Shown here: positions 55,932 through 64,000 of the stretch, in pieces
How the letters are laid out: the number at the start of each line of letters is the position of its first letter
Numbering within the stretch: the first letter of the stretch is position 1
NCBI GenBank assembly: GCA_913056125.1
Contig: CAJXNC010000006.1
Location: 124,001 to 188,000, forward strand
Direction of reading: 5' to 3'
Source of the DNA: an uncultured Altererythrobacter sp.
Lineage (GTDB): Bacteria > Pseudomonadota > Alphaproteobacteria > Sphingomonadales > Sphingomonadaceae
DNA: 64,000 nucleotides
Program-made: the position numbers and the translations under genes
The notes under the pieces: model-generated
What the model saw: only the letters and a program-made list of their open reading frames with translations
The model's database searches: none
Told to the model about the DNA's origin: nothing

Positions 55932-56606
55932 TCAGACCCACTTGAGGCCCATATCGGTGAGCTTCTGGCGGAAGCCGTACATGTCGAGGCCGAGCACGCC
56001 GTCAGCCAGCTGCTGGCGCTTGCTTTCTTCGTTCGCCTCCCGTGCCTGCGCCTTCTCCAGTACCTTTTCGGCATCCTCGCGCTTGACCACGCAAACACCG
56101 TCATCGTCGGCAACGATGATGTCGCCGGGACGGATGAAGGCACCGGCGCAGACCACGTCGACATTCACGCTGCCGAGCGAAGCCTTGATCGTGCCCTGCG
56201 CGAAAACGCGCTTGGACCAGACGGGGAAGTCCATTTCCTTGAGATCGCGAATATCGCGCACACCGGCATCGATGATCAGGCCCTTCACGCCGCGCGCCTG
56301 CGCGGAGGTTGCGAGCAAATCGCCGAAATAGCCGTCTTCGCAGGGAGAGGTCGGCGCGATCACCAGCACGTCGCCATCCTGGCACTGTTCGATCGCGGCA
56401 TGGACCATGTAATTGTCGCCCGGAGGTACGGAGATCGTCACCGCCGAAGCGCCTATGCGCGCGCCCGAATAGATCGGACGCATATAGCTGGCGAGTAGGC
56501 CGGTGCGGCCTTGCGATTCATGTACGGTAGCGACCCCGCATTTACCCAGTGCCTCGACAACTTCCTTGTCTGCTCGCTGGATATTCTGGACGACGATTCC
56601 GGACAT
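55932..56606 (-). CDS. ligK: 4-carboxy-4-hydroxy-2-oxoadipate aldolase (LigK, RraA fold)
   Basis: The 224-residue enzyme splits the final intermediate to pyruvate and oxaloacetate. It starts [21 protein letters not shown] at ATG 56606, eight bases after AGGAGA, and shows [13 protein letters not shown] text, [19 protein letters not shown] and [19 protein letters not shown], where the conserved Arg-Asp pair of class II RraA-fold aldolases lies. First gene of the minus-strand lig arm, divergent from the plus-strand arm. Confidence 0.95.
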   Translation of the reverse strand: MSGIVVQNIQRADKEVVEALGKCGVATVHESQGRTGLLASYMRPIYSGARIGASAVTISVPPGDNYMVHAAIEQCQDGDVLVIAPTSPCEDGYFGDLLATSAQARGVKGLIIDAGVRDIRDLKEMDFPVWSKRVFAQGTIKASLGSVNVDVVCAGAFIRPGDIIVADDDGVCVVKREDAEKVLEKAQAREANEESKRQQLADGVLGLDMYGFRQKLTDMGLKWV

Positions 56607-56710
56607 GTGTGATTCTCCTGTCAGATTTGTGCGCGCGCTCCGGTTGACCCCAGCATGGGCGCGCGTCAAGGGCAATGCAAACTGCCCCGAAAGAGGGCCT
56701 CTCGCAAACT

Positions 56711-56727
56711 TGTAAGTAATACATACA
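56711..56727. promoter_or_regulatory. 17-bp palindrome, candidate operator between the divergent lig arms
   Basis: TGTAaGTAaTACaTACA reads the same on both strands at 14 of 17 positions (7 of 8 symmetric pairs plus the unpairable centre). It lies 25 bases before the plus-arm start and 105 before ligK. The TGTA...TACA ends resemble GntR-family operators such as those of VanR-type aromatic regulators. No regulator gene is in the window, so the cognate protein is unknown. Confidence 0.6.
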
Positions 56728-56751
56728 TTCTGTAGATCGCGCGCCAGAAGG

Positions 56752-57639
56752 ATGCCAGACTCGCAAGACCCCTCGACTGCCCCAAGCGTGGCACTGATCG
56801 GCTTCGGTGAAGCCGGATCGACCTTTGCCGATGCAGGTGGGTGGGAAAGCGCTGCGAAAGCCTGGGACGTGGATCCCTCGCGCAAGGCGGTGATGGAAGC
56901 GTGCGGCGTAATTGCTGCAGCCAATGCTGCAGACGCACTGCAACATGCCGACATCATCCTCTCGCTGGTGACCGCCGACCAGGCGGTGCCCGCAGCGGAA
57001 GAATATGCACCGTTGATGCCCAAGGGCGCCTTCTGGTGCGACATGAACTCGGTCGCGCCGGACACCAAGCGCAAAGCCGCCAAGGCCGTGAATGCTGCAG
57101 GCGGGCGCTATCTCGATGTGGCGGTGATGGCACCGGTCGATCCTGCGCGCCTCAACGTGCCGCTGCTCTTTGCTGGCGAAGGCGCGCTCGATGCCATGAT
57201 GCTGATGCGCGAACTCGGCTTTGCCAAGACCCGCGTGGTCGGAGATGCCATCGGCCAAGCCAGCGCGATCAAGCTGTGCCGCTCGATCATGGTCAAGGGG
57301 CTCGAAGCGCTGAGCGCCGAGATGGTGTTGGCCGCCAGCAGCGCGGGCGTGCTCGACGAAGTACTCGCCTCGCTCGATGCCAGCGAAAAACACATTAGCT
57401 GGCGCGAGCGGGCGGACTACAATCTCGACCGCATGTTGCTCCATGGCCGCCGCCGCTCTGCCGAAATGGCAGAATCGCGCGACATGATCCGCCATCTTGG
57501 CATTACGCCGCGGATGACCGAAAACACCGTCGACTGGCAGCAAGGCCTTGGCGAGCTGGGCATCGCCCCGCTACCCGAAGGGCTCGAAGCAAAATTGGCC
57601 GCGATCAAGGCGGCACCGCAATTCAAGGGAGATATCTGA
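56752..57639 (+). CDS. NAD(P)-dependent beta-hydroxyacid dehydrogenase-like protein with DUF1932-type C-terminus
   Basis: The 295-residue protein has an N-terminal Rossmann fold ([18 protein letters not shown]) and continues [33 protein letters not shown] and [25 protein letters not shown], the 6-phosphogluconate/3-hydroxyisobutyrate dehydrogenase pattern, where the KLCRS lysine is the usual catalytic base. The last 100 residues match the DUF1932 type. Such genes recur in lig clusters but are not needed for the known steps. It stops four bases before ligJ. The function in protocatechuate breakdown is unproven; reduction of a side product is one idea. Confidence 0.82.
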   Translation: MPDSQDPSTAPSVALIGFGEAGSTFADAGGWESAAKAWDVDPSRKAVMEACGVIAAANAADALQHADIILSLVTADQAVPAAEEYAPLMPKGAFWCDMNSVAPDTKRKAAKAVNAAGGRYLDVAVMAPVDPARLNVPLLFAGEGALDAMMLMRELGFAKTRVVGDAIGQASAIKLCRSIMVKGLEALSAEMVLAASSAGVLDEVLASLDASEKHISWRERADYNLDRMLLHGRRRSAEMAESRDMIRHLGITPRMTENTVDWQQGLGELGIAPLPEGLEAKLAAIKAAPQFKGDI

Positions 57640-57643
57640 CCCC

Positions 57644-58669
57644 ATGTCACTGATCATCGATTGTCACGGCCACTACACCGTGCTCCCCAAGGGGCACGAT
57701 GCCTGGCGCGAGGAGCAGAAGGCCGCCTACAAGAACGGCACCGAATGCCCGCCCTACCCCGAGATTTCGGATGACGAGATTGTCGAGACGATCACCAACA
57801 ACCAGTTGAAGCTGATCAAGGAACGCGGCGCGGACTTCACCATCTTTTCCCCGCGCGCATCGGCCATGGCTCCGCATGTCGGCGACCAGGCGGTGGCGAG
57901 CGAATGGGCGCGCCGCTGCAACGACCTTATATACCGGGTGACGCAGCTCTTCCCCGACACCTTTATCGGTGGCTGCATGCTGCCGCAGAGCCCGAAGTCG
58001 GACCTGTCGGAAAGCGTGCGCGAGCTGCGCCGCTGCGCCGAGGAACTGAACTTCGTCGTCTGCAACCTCAATCCCGATCCGGGCGGTGGCCACTTCACCC
58101 ATCCGCCGCTGACCGACGAATACTGGTTCCCGATCTACGAGGCGATGGAAGAGCTGGAAATGCCCGGCATGATCCACGTTTCGGGCAGCTGCAACCCGGC
58201 CATGCACGCCACGGGCGGCTATTACCTGGCGGCCGACACGGTTGCCTTCATGCAGCTGCTGCAGGGCGATTTGTTCAGCCGCTTCCCCAAATTGAAGTTG
58301 ATCATCCCGCATGGCGGCGGCGCGGTGCCCTATCACTGGGGACGCTATCGCGGGCTTGCCGACATGCTCAAGCAGCCGAGCCTGGACGAGCTGCTGATGA
58401 ACAACGTCTTCTTCGACACTTGCGTCTACCACCAGCCGGGTATCAACCTGCTGGCCGACGTGATCGAGAACAAGAACATTCTGTTCGGGTCCGAAATGGT
58501 CGGCGCCGTGCGCGGCATCGACCCGACCACCGGCCATTATTTCGACGATACCAAGCGCTATATCGACGCGCTCGATATCTCTGACGAAGAGAAACATGCC
58601 ATCTTCGAAGGCAATGCGCGTAAGGTCTATCCGCGCCTCGACAGGATTCTGAAGGAAAAGGGACTTTGA
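57644..58669 (+). CDS. ligJ: 4-oxalomesaconate hydratase (LigJ)
   Basis: The 341-residue amidohydrolase-superfamily enzyme hydrates oxalomesaconate to 4-carboxy-4-hydroxy-2-oxoadipate. DCHGHYT at residues 6-12 supplies the two metal-binding His residues (8 and 10). SGSCNPAMHATGGYYLAADTVAF, PHGGGAVPYHWGRYRG and LFGSEMVGAVRG are family blocks. ATG 57644 gives the standard length. It overlaps the next gene (TTGA). Confidence 0.95.
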   Translation: MSLIIDCHGHYTVLPKGHDAWREEQKAAYKNGTECPPYPEISDDEIVETITNNQLKLIKERGADFTIFSPRASAMAPHVGDQAVASEWARRCNDLIYRVTQLFPDTFIGGCMLPQSPKSDLSESVRELRRCAEELNFVVCNLNPDPGGGHFTHPPLTDEYWFPIYEAMEELEMPGMIHVSGSCNPAMHATGGYYLAADTVAFMQLLQGDLFSRFPKLKLIIPHGGGAVPYHWGRYRGLADMLKQPSLDELLMNNVFFDTCVYHQPGINLLADVIENKNILFGSEMVGAVRGIDPTTGHYFDDTKRYIDALDISDEEKHAIFEGNARKVYPRLDRILKEKGL

Positions 58670-58976
58670 GCCAGACCGATGCCTCTGTGACTGCAACCGG
58701 CTTCGCCAAGTGCGAGAAGCCCGAGCGTTACATCCAGCAGCTCGTCAGCCACTGGAGCCACAAGATGGCGACCAGCTATGACGAGGGCGACGGCATGGGC
58801 CTGTTCCCTTTCAACGAGCATGAGAATGCCGTGATGATGGCCCGCCCCGGCGGCATCGCCATCACGCTGACCACCGGAGAGAAGGACCGCAACGTGCACC
58901 TTCGCGGTGTGATCGAACGCCATATCGACCGCTTCGCCTTCCGCGAGGCACCGCTTGAATATGAATGGAAAGAACA

Positions 58977-58980
<4 letters not shown>
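58666..58980 (+). CDS. DUF2218 domain protein inserted between ligJ and ligA
   Basis: The 104-residue protein starts at TTG 58666, which overlaps the ligJ stop, after GGAAAAGGG. It matches DUF2218 throughout: RYIQQLVSHWSHKMATSYDEGDG, FPFNEHENAVMMA, and the closing IERHIDRFAFREAPLEYEW. Such proteins often sit beside iron- or siderophore-related genes. It also overlaps ligA by four bases, so it is translated together with an Fe(II) extradiol dioxygenase. A role in iron supply to LigAB is a speculation. Confidence 0.85.
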
Positions 58981-60312
<1,332 letters not shown>

Positions 60313-60321
60313 ACGCAAACA

Positions 60322-60361
60322 GGGGGCGCCCCTCGTGGAACATTTCCGCCGGGCGCCCTTT
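60322..60361 (+). terminator. Hairpin between ligB and ligC, possible partial terminator
   Basis: GGGCGCC (60324-60330) can pair with GGCGCCC (60352-60358) across a 21-base loop, followed by TTT. The T run is short and ligC follows in the same direction 44 bases later, so it may lower rather than stop readthrough, or protect the ligAB message. Confidence 0.45.
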
Positions 60362-60405
60362 GATAATTCAGACATACCATTCACCTCTCGACAGGGAGAA
60401 TCTCC

Positions 60406-61365
60406 ATGAGAATCGCACTCGCCGGTGGCGGCGCATTTGGTGAAAAGCACCTCGACGGACTCAAGAAGATCGACGGCGTGGAAGTAACCGCGCTGGTCGG
60501 TCGCCGTCAGGAACCGACCCAGGCCATGGCCGACAAATATGGCGTCGGCTTTGCCACGACCGATTACGAAGCCATGCTCGAGCGTGACGATGTCGACGCG
60601 GTGATCCTGTGCACGCCCACCCAGATGCATGCCGACCAGGCGATCAAGGCAATGGATGCGGGCAAGCATGTCGAAGTCGAGATCCCGCTGGCCGATAGTT
60701 GGGCCGATGCCGAGGCCGTTGCCAAGAAGCAGCAGGAAACCGGTCTGGTCTGCATGGCCGGGCATACGCGCCGCTTCAATCCGAGCCACCAATACGTCAA
60801 GCAGCAGATCGAAGCTGGCAAGTTCAACGTGCTGGCAATGGATGTGGAGACCTTCTTCTTCCGCCGCACCAACATGAACGCCAAGGGCGAGCCGCGCAGC
60901 TGGACCGACCATTTGCTGTGGCATCACTCGGCGCATACGATCGACATCTTCCAGTACATGACCGGATCGAAGGTGAAGACGGCCAATGTGATCCAGGGTC
61001 CGAAGCATCCCGAGCTCGGCATCGCCATGGACATGTCGATCCAGCTCAAGACCGAGAACGAGCAGATCCTGACGCTCGCCCTGTCCTTCAATAATGACGG
61101 GCCGCTGGGGACCTTCTTCCGCTATATCGGCGACACGGCGACCTATATCGCCCGCTATGACGACCTCGTCACGGGCAAGGAAGAACCCGTCGACCTGACT
61201 GGCGTTGCCGTCTCCAATAACGGCATCGAGCTGCAGGACCGCGAGTTCATCGCCGCGATCCGCGAGGGCCGCGAGCCCAACAGCTCGGTCCACGGCGTGA
61301 TCGAATGCTACCGCACGATCGGCCAACTTGCCGCGAGCCTGGAGGAACAGGACGGCTGGTCCTGA
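60406..61365 (+). CDS. ligC: 4-carboxy-2-hydroxymuconate-6-semialdehyde dehydrogenase (LigC)
   Basis: The 319-residue Gfo/Idh/MocA-type NAD(P) enzyme oxidises the ring-cleavage product to 2-pyrone-4,6-dicarboxylate. It begins MRIALAGGGAFGEKHLDGL with the dinucleotide motif, and shows VEIPLADSWADAEAVAKKQQ (the EKP-like region reads VEIP), HTRRFNPSHQYVK and LLWHHSAHTIDIFQYM, as in LigC. AGGGAGAA precedes ATG 60406. It is the last lig gene of the plus arm before a strong terminator. Confidence 0.96.
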   Translation: MRIALAGGGAFGEKHLDGLKKIDGVEVTALVGRRQEPTQAMADKYGVGFATTDYEAMLERDDVDAVILCTPTQMHADQAIKAMDAGKHVEVEIPLADSWADAEAVAKKQQETGLVCMAGHTRRFNPSHQYVKQQIEAGKFNVLAMDVETFFFRRTNMNAKGEPRSWTDHLLWHHSAHTIDIFQYMTGSKVKTANVIQGPKHPELGIAMDMSIQLKTENEQILTLALSFNNDGPLGTFFRYIGDTATYIARYDDLVTGKEEPVDLTGVAVSNNGIELQDREFIAAIREGREPNSSVHGVIECYRTIGQLAASLEEQDGWS

Positions 61366-61396
61366 TCCGGCATTGCCGCAAGGCACGTTTATGACG

Positions 61397-61435
61397 GAAA
61401 GGCGCGCGCCCTCGCGGGTGACGCGCCTTTCTCTT
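61397..61435 (+). terminator. Rho-independent terminator after ligC
   Basis: GAAAGGCGCG (61397-61406) pairs perfectly over 10 bp with CGCGCCTTTC (61422-61431), followed by TCTT. It ends the plus-strand lig arm. The remaining gap to 61606 shows nothing else I can name. Confidence 0.8.
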
Positions 61436-61606
61436 GCGGCTGCCATGGTTACGGCATTCGAGCTCCGGCATCCGTGCCATCCCTTATGGCGCCGAGTGCC
61501 CTTCGCGAGATAGAATTGCTGGCGAAGGCGGCAAACGCCTCATCCCCTTTCCAACCAGGTCGCTCGAACTTTCCTGCCCCGGCAGCACCAGAGTGGAACC
61601 CGGCCC

Positions 61607-62017
61607 ATGTCCATCTGCAATGTCCTCGACCGATTGGAGACAATTTACCGGCAGCTCGTCGCTTCCGCGCTGTCAGGCACACGGACCGATGTGAATGCGG
61701 TCATCGAACTGCGCCAGCAATTCGCCCTCGAATATGGCAATTTCCTCAAGTCGCTGGGGGAAGAGGTGGACGTGATCGAACACCGCGCCCTGTTCGAGAA
61801 GCTGCAGGAGGAAATGGAAACGATGCGCGGGAGGCTGATGTCCTACCAGTTCCAGTGGCAGCCCGCGCAAATGGCGCGGGATCCGGAGGGCTATCTCAAG
61901 GCAGCCCGTGCCGTTGCCGCCATGGTCGAGACCTTTATCAAAGACACCAGGTCGAGCCTTGAGGCGAATGACATTTGCCAACCCGCCGAAACGCCGGCGA
62001 CTTCCAGCCAGGCCTGA
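61607..62017 (+). CDS. Unassigned coiled-coil protein
   Basis: The 136-residue product begins MSICNVLDRLETIYRQLVASAL and is almost wholly helical, with heptad-like stretches (LRQQFALEYGNFLKSLGEEVD, LFEKLQEEMETMRGRLM) and a Ser/Thr/Ala-rich tail. No signal, membrane helix or known motif. It lies between the lig terminator and an aldo/keto reductase gene in the same direction, whose frame it shares. Two overlapping frames are open but show no protein-like text. Function unknown. Confidence 0.6.
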   Translation: MSICNVLDRLETIYRQLVASALSGTRTDVNAVIELRQQFALEYGNFLKSLGEEVDVIEHRALFEKLQEEMETMRGRLMSYQFQWQPAQMARDPEGYLKAARAVAAMVETFIKDTRSSLEANDICQPAETPATSSQA

Positions 62018-62161
62018 GATTCCGGTACCAAGGCAATTGCATTCGCCCCTCTGCCTTGTGTAACGCTTCGCCAGTTTCCGAAGCCGAGCAGGAGAGGCAT
62101 CATCCCCGTTCCCAAGAGAGAAATCGCTGGCCGTGCACTTCATCCGGTCGGGCTGGGCTGC

Positions 62162-63103
62162 ATGAATGTTTCCTGGGCCTATGGCTCACCGCCGCCGCAT
62201 GAGGATTGCGTCAAGTTGCTGCAGCATGCGCTCGATATCGGCTACGATCATTTCGACACGGCGCGCATCTATGGCGCGGGCAAGAACGAGGCGCTGATTG
62301 CCGAGGCGCTTAAAGGCCGCCGCAACGAATATTTCCTCGCCTCCAAATGCGGCATCGTCGTTGATGGCCCCAAGCGCGGCGTGGATTGTTCGCCCGAGAA
62401 GATCGCCAGCGATATCGAAACCAGCCTGGGACTCCTGGAGACCGATCATATCGATCTCTATTACATGCACCGCTTCGATCCGAAGGTTCCCATTGCGGAC
62501 AGCGTCGGCGCGATGGCCCGCGCGATCGAACAGGGCAAGATCGGCGCTTATGGCGTTTCCGAATGGAGCGCCGCCCATATCCGCGAGGCCCATGCCGTTC
62601 ATCCGGTCGGCGCGGCGCAGCCCGAATATTCACTGTGGACCCGCAATGTCGAATTGGGCGTGCTGGATACCTGCAAGGAGCTGGGCATACCGCTCGTCGC
62701 TTTCAGCCCGGTTGGCCGCGGCGCGCTGGGCGGCGTGTTGCGCGATCCGTCCTCGCTCGAGGAAACCGATCTGCGGACCAAGATGCCGCGCTTCAATGCC
62801 GAGAACTGGCCGAAGAACCTCAAGATGATCGAAAAGTTCGAAGCCCTGGCCAGGGATGTTGGCGTCACGCCCGCCCAGCTCGCCAATCGTTGGGTCCTCG
62901 AGCAAGGAGAGAATTGCCACGTGATTCCCGGCACGACCTCGATCGCGCACCTGGAAGAGAATTTCGCCGCGGCGAATGTCGACATTCCGGCCGATGCGAT
63001 TGGCAAGGCCGGCGAGATCGTCAACCATGCCAACGTCTCGGGCCATCGCTATCACGATGCGATCAGGCCGACCATCGACACGGAGGAATTCGAAGACGCC
63101 TAA
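62162..63103 (+). CDS. Aldo/keto reductase
   Basis: The 313-residue TIM-barrel NADPH oxidoreductase shows the family catalytic set: DHFDTARIYGAGKNEALIAEAL (Asp and Tyr), LASKCGIV (Lys) and YYMHRFDP (His), then GAYGVSEWSAAHI and AFSPVGRGALGG for cofactor binding. The first in-frame ATG is 62162, but the upstream codons encode RALHPVGLGCMNVSW, the first barrel strand present in all relatives. No ATG, GTG or TTG lies between the preceding stop at 62015 and 62162. AGGAG at 62090-62094 points to ATC 62102 as the real start, adding 20 residues (PVPKREIAGRALHPVGLGC). The substrate is unknown. Confidence 0.88.
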   Translation: MNVSWAYGSPPPHEDCVKLLQHALDIGYDHFDTARIYGAGKNEALIAEALKGRRNEYFLASKCGIVVDGPKRGVDCSPEKIASDIETSLGLLETDHIDLYYMHRFDPKVPIADSVGAMARAIEQGKIGAYGVSEWSAAHIREAHAVHPVGAAQPEYSLWTRNVELGVLDTCKELGIPLVAFSPVGRGALGGVLRDPSSLEETDLRTKMPRFNAENWPKNLKMIEKFEALARDVGVTPAQLANRWVLEQGENCHVIPGTTSIAHLEENFAAANVDIPADAIGKAGEIVNHANVSGHRYHDAIRPTIDTEEFEDA

Positions 63104-63133
63104 AGGGCGCTTCGCCGGGGAGAGGACAGAGCA

Positions 63134-63928
63134 ATGAAGGCCGCAATCGGCTATTCGGAACGGACCGGAAAGAAGCCCTTCTTCTATGCCAATGCGCATG
63201 AAAAGGACTACGTTCCGCTCAAGCCTGCCCAGGTGGAAATCCACGATGCGCGCGGGCTGGATTGCAGCCTCGATGTAGAAGGCTTCACCCTTGTCGAACA
63301 CACAAGCGCGGTCGACGACCTGTCCGACCTGGAGCAGGTCGCAGCGGTCCATTCTGGCGAAATCGTCGACCTGCTCAAGCAGCTGACCGGCTGCGACCAT
63401 GTGCAGATGACACCGTTTGGTATCTTGCGCTTTTCCGAACGCGCAGGTGAGAACGAGGCGCATGACAATTCGCACCCAGCGCGCTTCGTCCATGTCGACA
63501 TGGCCAAGGAAGCCGCTGCCAGCGCACGCGCGCAGACTGCACCAAAGGGCAAGGAAATCCTCCGCAGCGCGCAGTACAATGTCTGGCGCGTCCTGTCCGA
63601 TCCGCCGCAGGATGTGCCGCTGGGCCTTTGCTCCTATGACAGCCTGTCAGATGGCGATTTGATCGATTGCGACGCGATTTTCGACCCGCTCGACGGCTCG
63701 CCTGAATGGGGCTTTCCCAACTACCTGCTCGAATACAATCCGCAGCATCGCTGGTATTATTATTCGAACATGACACGGGACGAGGCGATCGTGTTCAAGA
63801 CATCGGAAAGCGATCCCACGCGCGCGCAACTGATGCCGCATGGCGCTTTCGACAATCCGCTTGCCCCTGCCGACGCGCCGCCGCGCATGAGCCTGGAGAT
63901 GCGCGGCACCGCCTACTGGTTCGCCTGA
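63134..63928 (+). CDS. CmcJ/NvfI-family oxidoreductase-like protein
   Basis: The 264-residue protein resembles the CmcJ/NvfI group, which includes cephamycin CmcJ and fungal non-haem-iron oxygenase-like NvfI and AsaB proteins. Visible blocks are FFYANAHEKDYVPLKPAQVEIHDAR, HNSHPARFVHVD-like text (HDNSHPARFVHVDM), QYNVWRVLSDPPQDVPLGLCSYDSL, YYYSNMTRDEAIVFKTSES and the closing HGAFDNPLAPADAPPRMSLEMRG, with His, Asp and Arg in the usual places. GGGGAGAGGA precedes ATG 63134. It follows the aldo/keto reductase by 30 bases. The reaction is unknown. Confidence 0.8.
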   Translation: MKAAIGYSERTGKKPFFYANAHEKDYVPLKPAQVEIHDARGLDCSLDVEGFTLVEHTSAVDDLSDLEQVAAVHSGEIVDLLKQLTGCDHVQMTPFGILRFSERAGENEAHDNSHPARFVHVDMAKEAAASARAQTAPKGKEILRSAQYNVWRVLSDPPQDVPLGLCSYDSLSDGDLIDCDAIFDPLDGSPEWGFPNYLLEYNPQHRWYYYSNMTRDEAIVFKTSESDPTRAQLMPHGAFDNPLAPADAPPRMSLEMRGTAYWFA

Positions 63929-63942
63929 TCGCCACATAAGAA

Positions 63943-63967
63943 AAGGGCGCCCGAATGGGACGCCCTT
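63943..63967. terminator. Bidirectional terminator after the CmcJ-like gene
   Basis: AAGGGCG (63943-63949) pairs with CGCCCTT (63961-63967). The minus-strand side has the better T tract (TTTTCTTAT); the plus side runs into CTCGTTT. It resembles the terminator at 10703 in its AAGAAAAGGGCG lead-in. The last 33 bases of the window hold no gene I can support. Confidence 0.65.
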
Positions 63968-64000
63968 CTCGTTTGGTCGAAACCTTGCGCTTCAGAGCAT

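Noticed and set aside
63990-64000. TCA near the right edge as the stop of a minus-strand gene
   Set aside because: Only two codons would lie in the window, which is not enough to support a gene.

Overview
The window reads as the chromosome of an alphaproteobacterium of the order Sphingomonadales, most likely a marine or halotolerant Erythrobacteraceae-type strain. This is inferred from the GC-rich genes, the SYK-6-type protocatechuate 4,5-cleavage (lig) genes, the PccA/PccB/single-chain methylmalonyl-CoA mutase set, a glycine betaine synthesis pair and a CcmI-like tail at the left edge. No rRNA or other species marker is present, so the genus is not fixed.

Left part (1-16.5 kb): the end of a CcmI-like gene; a three-gene operon for two-partner secretion (TpsB transporter, 1804-residue beta-helical TpsA exoprotein, and a secreted TPR-CHAT caspase-like protein); then, on the minus strand, three tandem exported SnoaL-like paralogues followed by a lipoprotein-type PQQ- and haem c-dependent dehydrogenase. 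Glutaryl-CoA dehydrogenase is on the plus strand.

16.5-27.2 kb: one very long minus-strand operon running pccB, a small membrane protein, a repeat-bearing gap, a second small membrane protein, mce, scpA, a lipoprotein, pccA, etfB, etfA, ETF-QO. It covers propionyl-CoA to succinyl-CoA plus the electron exit route shared by acyl-CoA dehydrogenases such as the neighbouring GcdH. An mce-like 5' fragment and palindromic/tandem repeats mark a past rearrangement.

27.3-41.8 kb: a 14.5-kb integrative element in the 3' end of tRNA-Leu(CAG), with a P4-type integrase beside the tRNA, repeated TGCCCCC integrase-site candidates at both ends and an imperfect copy of the tRNA end at the far side. Its cargo is a seven-gene, single-strand run: UvrD helicase fused to a RecB-type Fe-S nuclease, Mod-like methyltransferase, Res-like helicase-nuclease, RusA-like resolvase with intact catalytic residues, two unassigned proteins and an FRG-domain protein. 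I regard this as a candidate anti-phage defence system that I cannot assign to a named type, and as the best candidate for something new here. A winged-helix protein, an AlpA-like regulator and an array of TCCGGACC palindromes lie upstream of it.

42-53.9 kb: NDUFA9-like protein, NfeD/SPFH pair, two exported paralogues of unknown function, an unusually long transaldolase-family protein, a two-subunit molybdenum hydroxylase, and glycine betaine synthesis (GSMT, SDMT) with a BCCT transporter.

53.9-64 kb: the lig cluster in two divergent arms around a candidate operator palindrome. Minus arm: ligK-ligU-ligI. Plus arm: a DUF1932-type dehydrogenase, ligJ, a DUF2218 protein, ligA, ligB, ligC. Together they take protocatechuate to pyruvate and oxaloacetate. 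An uncharacterised coiled-coil protein, an aldo/keto reductase and a CmcJ/NvfI-type protein follow. Two genes (GSMT and the aldo/keto reductase) appear to start at ATC.
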